Below, one piece after another: positions 36,531 through 46,123 of a stretch of 64,000 bases of DNA. Below the pieces are notes generated by a model. That model saw only the letters and a program-made list of their open reading frames with translations. It was not told the DNA's origin and ran no database searches. How positions within the stretch are numbered: position 1 is the first letter of the stretch; each line of letters begins with the position of its first letter. The stretch comes from Megamerina dolium (taxonomy: Eukaryota; Arthropoda; Insecta; Diptera; Megamerinidae). Both the position numbers and the translations under genes were made by a program. The stretch spans positions 10,916,872 to 10,980,871 of the forward strand of contig OY978530.1 in assembly GCA_963854835.1 (NCBI GenBank). Direction: 5' to 3'.

Positions 36531-36930
36531 AAAATAAAAAAAAAAAATATGTGGCACTTAAAGCCCCAAAGGGCTCATTGGCCGATCTTCTTCTATTACT
36601 GTTGTGCGTCTTAAATTTTGGACCGTATTAGAATGGACCTACTTATTTTAGCCGGTTCCGAACGGCAGAACACTTGTGACATCACTTTTTCTGAGCTTTG
36701 TCACAGAGTTCTTTTTAGAAGCTTTTTCATGGCAAGTTGTTACTGTCGGAAGAATTGCCAATTGCTTGCCGACAGGTGGGTACCGTTCGAAAGAAAAATC
36801 TTTTCGATATTAAATGTGTTATGCATCAGCCGGGTATTGAACCACGACCTACAGATCAGAAGGCGAACACACTAACCACTGAGCTACGGCACCCACTAAC
36901 ACACTAACCACTGAGCTACGGCACCCACCC
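36531..36930 (-). mobile_element. tRNA-derived SINE, copy 2, with duplicated tRNA head
   Basis: On the minus strand it starts gtgggtgccgtagctcagtg and ends in an A-rich tail (aaaaaaaatatttttttatt region, 36531-36550). It is flanked by a perfect 13-bp TSD, agatcataggata (36518-36530 and 36931-36943). The first ~32 bp including the A box occur twice in tandem (36869-36900 and 36901-36930). Confidence 0.92.
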
Positions 36931-37011
36931 AGATCATAGGATACTTGTGCCACATTTCGTCAAAATAGCTCAATATTTGCTCAAGTTATCGTGCGAACCA
37001 ACCAGTTGACA

Positions 37012-37038
37012 GACGGACGGACGGACGGACGGACGGAC
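37012..37038 (+). repeat. (GGAC)n short tandem repeat
   Basis: Six to seven copies of a 4-bp unit. It lies in a longer stretch (36970-37171, ending gcagggtatac) that looks like the end of the dispersed repeat beginning with accctgca at about 34948. Confidence 0.8.
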
Positions 37039-37290
37039 ATCGTTAAATCAAAATTGAAAAGCTACGCTGATCACGAATATATACTTTTCTATATCACAGA
37101 AGATTCCTTCAAGTGGTTACAAACATCTGACCGAAATGAATATACCTTGCATATTGCATCATGCAGGGTATACAAACAGATATCTTTGAAAATTTTAAGA
37201 TCTTTTTATTGTGGAGTACTTGTGTTTTTATTTTCTGTTTTTATTCTAAATTAACATATTTACTTAGTACTAGTACATTTTTAAAATATC

Positions 37291-37291
37291 A

Positions 37292-37390
<99 letters not shown>

Positions 37391-37474
37391 ATACATATAT
37401 ATATAAATATATACATATATACATATATATATATATACATATATATATATACATATATACATATATATATATAC

Positions 37475-37542
<68 letters not shown>

Positions 37543-37569
37543 TTGTATATATATATATATATATATATA
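37291..37569. repeat. Compound (TA)n / TACATA microsatellite
   Basis: Long TA run followed by interrupted tatacata units. Tyr-Ile reading frames here are repeat artefacts. Confidence 0.95.
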
Positions 37570-39230
37570 CACTTAGCAGAAAAAGTGTACGTACAAGAAG
37601 TAAACAATTCTTCGCTGCACTAAACACCAATAAGGAAATAATTTTTCTCAAAAGAAATTATTTTTTATTTAAATGTTAGAGTATTATGTACACTTTAAGC
37701 CTAAATACATTAAATTATAATGTACAGAAAAATTATGAGAAATAAAAGAATTCAAAAGCACCTGTTAATTGGTCAGAAAAAGTCTACGTACAAAGATAAG
37801 ATTATATGATAAATTATTGTTTTTTGTGGATTTTTGAAAAGATTAGTAGCTGGTTGGATATCCTTTCCGTTTTAGGACTTCTTGCAATCGGTTTGGCATA
37901 GACCTGACTAACTTGGAAGTTTCCTCCGTTGAAATTTTGTGCCACTCATCTAAAATCACATTTTTAAGCATTTGCTTGGAGATGATGGTGTGCTGCCTTA
38001 TCTTTCGCTCAAGCAAATCCCACAAATGTTCAATAGGATTAAGGTCAGGTGATTGTGGAGGAGTCTTGCATTGATGCGGGACATTATATAATATCTAAAG
38101 CTTCACATTATGGGCAGTATGCTTCGGGTCGTTATGCTGTTGAAGGTGCCAGCCAGAACCCAGGCCGAGATTTTCAGCATTCTGCTTCAAATTTTCTTTT
38201 AAAATATTTAAATAACCTCTCTGATCAATAAATGACTCAATGAACACCAAATTGCTGACTCCATTTTCAGCCATGCATCCCCACACCATAATACCACCTC
38301 TGCCATGTTTAACCGTGCCCACAAGATTTTGCGCATGAAGGGCTGTGCATGGTTTCCGCCACACAAGCTGACGTCCTTTAATACCAAACAGGCAAAACTT
38401 GCTCTCATCTGAGAATAGCACCTTCTCCCAGAACTCTGGCGGATTATTTATATATTGTTTGGCAAAAGAAATTGGTTTTTATCGGTTTATGAACGAAATA
38501 AAAGACTTCATGCGCGCTACGCGGCCACAGTAGTTAGCTTTTTTAAAATTTTGCGCACGGTGTCGTTATGCATGGTTTTGTTAAACTGTTCCTTGACATT
38601 TTGAGCAATTTTCATTGCGGTCAGTCGAGGATTATCCTGAACAAGCCGCAAAACACATCTTTTTTCTCGTTGGGTCAGATTAGAAGATCGTCCTGAACGC
38701 GGTTGCGACACGAAAGTTCCAGTTTTTTGAAATTATTCATCACCATTTGAAATGTGGGGTGCACTCTCCCGAGGGTTTTAGCAATTTCACGGAAAGTTTG
38801 GCCTTCTTTCCATAATTTTATTATAATTTTCCGTTCGTCAACTCCAATTTCCTTTCTTTTTGAATTCATCTTTATTAAACTTCTTGAAATAGATTATTCA
38901 AAGCACAAAATCGAGCTACGATACGTATTAAATATAGAACTTGTGAAAAAAACTTTTGATGGCACGAGCGATTGAGCAAATGAGCGGGGAAGTCCCGTTT
39001 TCGTTTCTGTACGTAGACTTTTTCTGACCAATTAACAGGTGCTTTTGAATACTTTTATTTCTCATAATTTTTCTGTACATTATAATTTAATGTATTTGGG
39101 CTTAAAGTAAACATAATACTGTAACTTTTAAATAAAAAATAATTTCTTTTGAGAAAAATTGTTTCCTTATTGGTATTGAGTGCAGCGAAGAATTGTTTAC
39201 TTCTTGTATGTACACTTTTTCTGCTAAGTG
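37570..39230 (-). mobile_element. Tc1-like transposon with long TIRs (IR/DR type)
   Basis: TIRs of about 223 bp (37570-37792 and 39008-39230) are inverted copies. Each has a related site at its outer end (agaaaaagtgtacgtacaag) and inner end (cagaaaaagtctacgtaca), the inverted-repeat/direct-repeat layout of Minos-, S- or Paris-like elements. TA duplications lie at 37568-37569 and 39231-39232. Length 1,661 bp. Confidence 0.92.
37843..38869 (-). pseudogene. Tc1-like transposase (DD34E type), broken
   Basis: Start MNSKRKEIGVDERKIIIKLW with HTH (FREIAKTLGRVHPTFQMV). The second DNA-binding part is RSSNLTQREKRCVLRLVQDN. Catalytic blocks are LFSDESKF (Asp), QQHNDPKHTAHN (Asp) and PDLNPIEHLWDLLERKI (Glu). 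Frameshifts near 38700 and 38515, a TAA near 38480 and a TAG near 38092 break it. The last lies between the second and third acids, in frame with the Glu motif. Confidence 0.88.
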
Positions 39231-39329
39231 TAGCTTATTATCAGTACATTAATGTGGTGTACATGCTGAATGCATTGGATATTTTATATACATCGTATAA
39301 AAATTATCACCAATAGTTTCATCCAAATC

Positions 39330-39623
39330 TTAGATCTGTTTAAAGTTAAAAATTTCCATGACTTTTTCTCTCTTCTCTTTCAAATGTAAGCGGAGATAAT
39401 TTTTCACTTCATTCAATGAAATTAAACCATCATCCCATCGAAGTCCACGATGATGATGTGTAAGCCAATAGACTTGTTTATGCAGCTCTTTATCCAATAA
39501 CTTTGAACTAAATGGTGGTTTAATGATGTAATTCTTATACTTTTTTTGAGTGAACCCTTGCACATCGATTATGGCAGTTGTGATCATCGTGAGTGCTCTA
39601 AATGCTTTGTTTGTATGCAACAA
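39330..39623 (-). pseudogene. Virus-like protein fragment ('VDVQGF' family)
   Basis: Open for about 97 codons on the minus strand, with IIDVQGFTQKKYKNYIIKPP and WLTHHHRGLRWDDG. I recognise the DVQGF, KPPF and HHHG-WDG spacing as a conserved uncharacterised protein that travels with Polinton/adintovirus-like elements in invertebrate genomes. The function is unknown and a nuclease fold has been my guess only. The copy is truncated. It lies downstream of the capsid-like remnants on the same strand. Confidence 0.5.
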
Positions 39624-40077
39624 TCAAACTTATCTTTTCACTTCTCCCGTTAACGGTGTATACTTTATATCACGATCATGTATTAGAACACAATATGCCA
39701 ATGTATCCTTGGGAATATAATTTTAATGTTTTGAATTCGGTTTGAATATCTAACGGACCTGTTTTGGTTTATTCATTCTGATGTGTTACGTCAACAATGA
39801 AAACTGTAATCTTTTTATATTCATGAAGTTGTAATATCGGCTGTGGATCTCGCATAATATCTTTGTTGACATCTTTGCAGTACATTTCAAAGAGGAAGGC
39901 AAATCTATTGTCCTCGACAACGATATTTAACTCATCAAAAGATACTCTTCAGAATTAAGATGCACCTTGTCATCGGTAACATCACAGTGTTGGAATGAAT
40001 TATTCCTATTGAAAGCTAACAATATAAATCGTGGTTTCTCTTGTTGAGGTGCTAATTTTACATTCCATAAATGATTT

Positions 40078-40565
40078 TCGAAGAACGAAAACTACACTCT
40101 ACAAGTCTCTCATCATGCCTGTCCTAACATATGGCGCTGAAGCCTGGACAATTTCCACCTTGGATGAGCGAATGCTTGGAGTTTTCGAGAGAAAAGTCCT
40201 ACGCAAGATCTTTGGACCTGTTTGAGTTGGTGGCGAGTACAGAAAAAGGTACAACCATGAGCTGTACGAGCTGTATGCCGATATTGACATAGTAAAGCGC
40301 ATCAAAATCTAGCGGCTGTGCTGGCTAGGTCATGTCGAGCGAATGGAAGAACACGCTCCAGCTAAGAAGGTGTTATATTCGGAACCCGCTGGAGGACGAC
40401 GCAGAAGAGGAAGACCAAACCTCCGGTGGAAAGACCAAGTACTGGAGAACCTGACGGCGCTTGGAATTCCTAACTGACGCCAGCTAGCGAAGAACAGAGA
40501 TGGCTGGCGAAGCATGTTATTTTCGGCCTAAATCGATATTCGGTTGTTATGGCCACATAAGTAAG
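40078..40565 (+). mobile_element. 5'-truncated RTE-like copy with 10-bp TSD
   Basis: Nearly identical to the 3' 480 bp of the element at 20400-23457 (TKTTLYKSLIMPVLTYGAEA, then GEYRKRYNHELYELYADIDI) and ends in agtaag repeats. Perfect TSD taaatgattt at 40068-40077 and 40566-40575. It interrupts the capsid-like gene. Confidence 0.93.
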
Positions 40566-40785
40566 TAAATGATTTGTAGTACTACTCATTATTGGATTAT
40601 AATAAAAATCTCAACTGCCTAATGATAGTGTTAGAGAAGTACAGCTTTTAATTACTTTAAATATTTGTAATTTGGCAGAGTCTACTAATTGTATGTGTCG
40701 TACTTTCCAATCTAAGTTAGTAATTTTTACTTTTAGTACATCGTTCTCTTTTTCAACAGTATAACGTGCAATATTCTCATCAGCG

Positions 40786-42448
40786 TTGCGAGCCAAAATA
40801 TGATATATGCACATATGCATATTTTGCCTCGCGACATATTTTCCGAAATTGTGAACTACATACTAATATTACTTATAATTGTGGAATATCAGAACATTGA
40901 GCCAACTGAGTTGCAGTTGGGTGTGAAAATGCCGACAAAGTTCTTTCCCACACAATTCGTAGTTCTGCAATTACGTAAGCACACCTGGGTAGGTATACAT
41001 GATAACTAAAATCACGCGGATGTGAATATCTAAAAGTTGCTTTCTCACTTAATATATACACACATGTGGAGTGCATCGATCGTGTACATAAACACATATA
41101 TACATACACACAAGTGGTTTTTTTTTTTTATTCGAAGGGGGAATCTTTCATAGATACCGTCAGCCATCGACGGCATGTACGATTCATACTGTACGCTAAG
41201 TATACACCTCATTCGGGACCACGCCCAGTCAGTATTATCTTACTATGCTTTACTTGCGAACCAGTACGCCTACGTACTAAACCCTTAACTCCGACTTCTG
41301 TAGCTTGTATTTTATTTGGCCCTGCGGGACCGCCGTTAAGCACTACTTCGCAGGACCGAGCTAGCTCAAAAGGGCTCTTCACACACGCCCTACAGGGTTA
41401 TTCATCGGTTGCATGCATATTTCTACTTCTACGCTGCCTTTCTTTCGACCTGAGCTCCTGGAGCGCTATTGTAGACCATTCCTTCATTTTAGCCCACACC
41501 AATCTCGATTGCAGTATGTGGCTCACAATGTTATCGGGTGTCATCCTTTCGTTTATCAACCTCTCTATATCCGCTCTCTGTGCTACATATCTCGAACAAG
41601 AGAAAAAGATATGCTCTGCGTTTTCACCGACACTGCTGCAGAAGGAGCATTCTGTCGCGTCATCGTGCCCGAATCTGAGGAGGTACTTCCTGAAACAGCC
41701 ATGACCCGACAAAAACTACGTCAGGTAAAAGTCTGTCTCTCCATGTTTTCTATCGACCCAGGCTTGCACGTTCCTGACGAGCCTGTGCGTCCACCTTCCT
41801 TTTTCTGCGGCGTCCCATTGTGTTTGCCACTCGTCGAGGCTCATCTGTCTCTCCTCTTTACGTTCATCAGCCGTTAGTCCCCTATTCATGCTTTTTGCTC
41901 TGTTGTAGACTCTGCTCAGCTCTGAAGCCATTATGTCTGGCGGCATAATGCCAGATATAACACCGACCGCCTCGTGCGACACAGTTCTAAAAGCGCAGGC
42001 AACTCTAATGGCGCTAAGCCTAAAAACTGCACAACACACAAGTGGTGTGAATATATTATTGTATGTTATATGTTGTATTTGGGTAGATTGATATGTGGCT
42101 AGGATGGTTTATAAGCTGCCAGCTTAGTGAAGACAGTCGCTTTCAGTTGTGAGTCTTGCACCGTAGTGCTAGCGTTTAAGAAATTGTGAAATACTGCGAT
42201 CCTTACGAGGCCCTCCAGTATTAGTGTAAGAGCGTAAGAAATTGTAAATACTGCGATCTTTACGAGGCCCTCCAGTATTAGTGTAAAAGTGCAAAATCGA
42301 AAGTAACACCAACCACCTAGGTGCTAATCTTGTACGTTACATCCTGGAGTCTAGCCGTTAGGTACTTAGTGAGTGTTGTGGAAAAATAATAAACAAAATT
42401 TGGGGCAAAATATGCATATGTGCATATTTTATATTTTGGCTCGGAACA
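40786..42448. mobile_element. LTR-like insert (TGTT...AACA type), interrupted by an R1-like copy
   Basis: The ends are inverted: plus strand gttgcgagccaaaatat at 40787 and atattttggctcggaaca ending at 42448, with a further shared inner block (gcacatatgcatattttgc). Without the nested 928 bp it is about 735 bp. It contains a tataa box (about 42110), a tandem pair of ~57-bp units (42171-42286) and an aataaa signal (about 42387), which suggests a solo BEL-like LTR. No TSD was recognised, so a TIR element is possible. Confidence 0.45.
41119..42033 (-). mobile_element. 5'-truncated R1/LOA-like non-LTR copy with 13-bp TSD
   Basis: Perfect TSD acacacaagtggt at 41106-41118 and 42034-42046, and an A11 tail on the minus strand (41119-41129). 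Coding remnants at 42033-41398 end with a CX2C...H-type knuckle (GHDDATECSFCSSVGENAEH, then FSCSRYV), the C-terminus of R1/LOA-type RTs. This is the part missing from the element at 11694-16090. Confidence 0.9.
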
Positions 42449-43134
42449 TCCCTCCCTTCTCTCAGGAAGAAAAAATTATCATCATGAAATAATAACAATT
42501 TTTCTTATGCTTAGTTTGCGATATTATTTACAATTCAAAACGTATGATACTATGAGGAATAAGATACGAAGTATTATTTACATATATAGTTACTGGTAAT
42601 TCGATAATTATGGTGCCCATGATGACGATGTTTGGATTTAGAACGAAGTAAAATTAATTCGTGTTTAGAATTTAGTAGTACTTCATTAAAGTCTTCTGCA
42701 AACCCCAACAACATTTTAAGTGGAGTACAAAAGTTAAAATGTGAGTTGGTGGCTTCGAGCCCATCCAATGGTGACCATCCTGCATTTCGCAACATTTTGC
42801 TCTTAATCGTTTTCAACAATACAAAGTTCTTCATTGTTGATGTTATCCCCAAATGACCTGTTCGATCGATTTCTATACCATTAATTTCATAGCGAATTTC
42901 ACCAAATACATATATAAGCTACAGATTTGTTTTGAAAGTTAATATTGTGGGAAACAATGTTCTCATTCAATGTACAACAAACTCTCACTGCCCAAAATCT
43001 AAAGATCTTGGTTTTGAATTGTTATGCGAATTTCATCACTGTTGTTAAATGATTGTAAATATGGAACATAACTGAAATATTCCTATTTTCTAACGTTCTC
43101 ATCGTAAATTGGTTTTTGTAAACCATTAATTATC

Positions 43135-44000
43135 TTATTTCAGTTTGAATCCCAACAGCTTTAAAAACTCCCTATTTTCAGTCGTTAGCTTTTTATAAAA
43201 TGATCTCTTTTGATGACCTTGATAATTTGTCGGACTATATTCATCAAATGCACTGCTTCTACAGACGTTGAAATTCTTTTTCAATATATTTTTATTGTAA
43301 ATAATAATTTTCGTTCGATATTTTATTATTGAGATTATCATCACTAAAATTTATTACTGGATCTTCTTGATCAACTATTTTGACAGTAATTGAACTTATT
43401 TCTCTGGTATTTAGCGACAAATAAATGGGATTTTGTGGGACCACATCTATTTCATACCCAGGCTCAACGTTGATGAAAAATTGATGTAATATATGCTAAC
43501 AATACCACATTCAATGCATATCACATTATTACCCGTTATCGATAGAGTTTGATCTGAGAAGTATAACGCACCAGGTTGTAAAACACTTTTTGAGAATCCT
43601 AATGTTTGTCCATTGCTCCTCTCCATATCGAAGTAAATAGTCTCATGACTAGTGGATATATCCACTTGTAATGTGTTGTTATTCGCTTTTATTTTAATAT
43701 TTGCATCATAATTAGATTTCATTATATCATAATCTTCGACTACTAAATTAGCAATGTCATCAAATTCATGGGAACAAATCGGAAATTCTATAATAAATAT
43801 CGTCCAATTTGAAATAATTTGTTGCTTTCATCAACATTTGCTATTGAATGATAGATGTGAAAATCAACTAGTGCACATCTATAATCTTGATTGAATTGAA
43901 TTGGTGGACAGAAATTTGCTTTTAGAATTGACGAATTACCAGTTAAAGTAATCGTTACAGACATTTTGACTAATTGTGATAGAGTAATAAAAATTACAAT
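43135..44000 (-). pseudogene. Second capsid-associated virus-like protein, frameshifted
   Basis: Minus-strand pieces: 43965-43788 (MSVTITLTGNSSILKANFCP, then ALVDFHIYHSIANVD), 43722-43447 (TLGFSKSVLQPGALYFSDQT, ICIECGIVSIYYIN), about 43480-43330 in another frame (FINVEPGYEIDVVPQNPIY, VKIVDQEDPVINF) and 43344-43135 (TTENREFLKLLGFKL, probable C-terminus). The motif order matches an uncharacterised beta-rich family found beside the previous gene type in Polinton/adintovirus-like elements. At least three frame changes. No attempt is made to join the frames. Confidence 0.55.
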
Positions 44001-44144
44001 GGTTATATTGTTTTCAAAAAGTCGTAACAGACTAAAACTAAGCTTGTTACAACCTTTTACATACCTACTTACGAAATCTCCATAAATCAATAAAATATTC
44101 AACGTACCATCAATAAACAAACCATAGCAAATATGTGTATCATA

Positions 44145-44282
44145 GAAAAGTTCATTTGATTCTTCTTCTTCTCCTTATTGTCGTCATACAGTAATATCAG
44201 TAGATGTATACACACGTACATGTACTCATGTAGTTAATCGCTATGACGACAGAGAATGAAGAAACAATCAAATGAACTTTTC
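44145..44282. repeat. Short inverted repeat upstream of the virus-like genes
   Basis: The arms at 44145-44188 (gaaaagttcatttgattctt, later tgtcgtcata) and 44242-44282 pair with a few gaps around a 53-bp loop. It sits just outside the first capsid-like remnant. It could be a terminal repeat, an intergenic hairpin or an unrelated small foldback. Confidence 0.6.
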
Positions 44283-44387
44283 ACCGAACGTAAAATGTAG
44301 CATCATAGGCAATTTACACTACATAATTCCCAAATGCTTTATACATGGATATGTACTAAAGGTGTATGACTTGCCGACGTAAGATAT

Positions 44388-44825
44388 TGTAACGAGTATC
44401 GATAGTTGGTTACTCATCACTATTGTGACTGACACTATTGGCAGCATCGAAACGAATGTCAACAAAAAGAAATAAGCGATAACCAGAACAAGCCAACGAG
44501 AAAGGAAGAGAAGAATCTCGATAAAGGAAGATTCTGGGGTGTTGCCAACAGAGTATAAATAGAGCCAGTGTTGAGAAGTGACAATCAATCAAATTCCGAA
44601 CGTGACTGCGCAAACACCTATACAGAGGCAAAAGTTGCTAGTACATTAAAGTGATATTGTAAATAGTTGATTATAAACAGAGTTGATTGTAAATAGAGTT
44701 TATTAAATAAATTGTTGCTGTATATAGTTGTATAAAATAAGTGTTGCAGTTATTATTAACAGAATCCAGTGATCGAACAAGGTAATTCAAATAGAATTAA
44801 ACGCTCACAGAATAAAAACGTAACA
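44388..44825 (+). repeat. 5' LTR of the gypsy element
   Basis: Starts TGTAACGAGT and ends ACGTAACA. Contains a tataaat box at 44554-44560 and several aataaa-type signals (about 44702-44707). Confidence 0.93.
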
Positions 44826-44826
44826 A

Positions 44827-44850
44827 TTGGTGTCAGAAGTGGGATTCTGT
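44827..44850 (+). promoter_or_regulatory. Primer-binding site of the gypsy element
   Basis: tggtgtcagaagtgggattc begins 2 nt after the LTR. It is complementary to the CCA-tailed 3' end of a tRNA, probably tRNA-Leu. Confidence 0.7.
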
Positions 44851-44854
44851 AAAG

Positions 44855-46085
44855 ATGGTGAAAATTGACCAACCAAAAGTGGACCAGCTTAAAAAGCTGT
44901 TGGTAGAGATGAATCTATCGTCATCAGGTGCAAAGGCGGAACTGGTGGTGACGCTGAGGCAAGCTATGGAGGCTAAGGGAATTAATGTAGAAGAACATGA
45001 GTTCTTCGAGGAAGCCGATATACAAGCAGTTGTGCACGCTGAGGAAGAGAGCAAAATAGATTCGAGTGGTCAACTCATGGAATTTATGAAATCCATGATG
45101 CAACTGCAAGGAATTAATGCGAAGTTACAAGAAAATGCGTCTCGCATTGACTCCAAGTTTCAAGAACATTCGGCTCGCCAAGAGGGCGTTATTAGTGAAT
45201 TGCGTATGGAAATCCAAGAAGGTTCGTCTCGCCAAGAAAACTTCATTGGAGAATTCCAGAAAACAATTAACTACAAACTTCAAGAAATTTCTGGGGCTAT
45301 TAATGAGAAAGTTGCAGAACTAAAAGAACATGTAGATGAAATATATTTGGAAGATAAGTTCGAGAAATTACAGCACGATCTCAACCAACTAAAAATATAT
45401 GGACCAGCCACATCAGTGATTCGAGATTCAAGCACAATCAAACTAAAGCCACCAACATTTGACGGAAGCACGCCATTCAATATCTTCAAGCTTCAATTCG
45501 AGACAACAGCTTCGAAGAATCAATGGGATGATAGCGACAAGACTGCTGCTTTAATAGTCGCATTAAAAGAAATGAGAACGGAGAAATGAGAGCCTTCAGG
45601 AATTCGCTTCCGATATTGAGCGCTTATGTCATCTAGCGTTCTCCGGTAATTCGGAAGAGTTCGTCGAAAAAATAGAAATAGAGGCATTCATAGATGGCAT
45701 ACGTGATGGAGAGACAAAGCGTGCCCTAGTCATGTCACCCAGGAATACTTATGCCGAAACAGTCAGTAGTTCCTTGACGTTTGAAGCCGCCAGTTTGACG
45801 TGTCGACCAATGCCACGGGTACGCCAACTAGAAACAGAAACAGCAGATATGGTTGAAGTAATGTGTCAGGCATTCAAATCTGTAGTGCAGCCTGAAGGAA
45901 GAACAACAGGTCGACGCGAAAACAAGTTTACTGGTAAGTGCTTCATTTGTGACAAACCAGGACACATGGCGCGTGACTGCCGTCTACGACGAAAGCGATC
46001 AAGATCGAATTCTCCAGGAAGACAAAAGAAGGAGAATAAGGTGGATAGTGATCGCTCCACTAACACAAATCCATCGTTAAACTAA
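44855..46085 (+). pseudogene. Gag of the gypsy element, with stop and probable internal deletion
   Basis: ATG at 44855 follows the primer site. Residues 1-50 look like a SAP DNA-binding motif (DQLKKLLVEMNLSSSGAKAE). A coiled-coil-like stretch and the start of the capsid domain follow (LKPPTFDGSTPFNIFKLQFE). The first frame stops at 45587-45589. The next frame resumes with SLQEFASDIERLCHLAFSG, so part of the capsid between these segments appears deleted. A CCHC knuckle, CFICDKPGHMARDC, lies at 45939-45980. The product packages element RNA in virus-like particles; this copy cannot. Confidence 0.85.
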
Positions 46086-46123
46086 ATCGAGTCAGTTCAG
46101 CGGGGCGTGAACTGACTCCAACA

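Larger units (their letters stand above)
39651..42852 (-). pseudogene. Capsid-like protein of a DNA-virus-like element, in pieces
   Basis: Separate minus-strand pieces look like one decayed gene. They are 42852-42574 (TSTMKNFVLLKTIKSKMLRN, then FCTPLKMLLGFAED), about 40785-40611 (VKITNLDWKVRHIQLVDSAK), about 40060-39940 (KPRFILLAFNRNN, then FQHCDVTDDKVHLNS) and 39840-39651 (VFIVDVTHQNE, AYCVLIHDRDIKYTPLTG). I associate these motifs with a widespread invertebrate virus-like family, probably a double-jelly-roll capsid type, but the fold is inferred. Stops, frameshifts and three insertions break it: an RTE-like copy at 40078-40565 and an LTR-like insert at 40786-42448 that carries an R1-like copy. 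Confidence 0.5.

Noticed and set aside
37291..37569. Long Tyr-Ile open frames on both strands
   Set aside because: Translation of (TA)n repeats; the same applies to 354-451, 34955-35111 and 35909-36011.
41066..41704. 212-codon plus-strand frame
   Set aside because: It lies antisense to the R1-like C-terminal knuckle region, which has clear motifs and a TSD.
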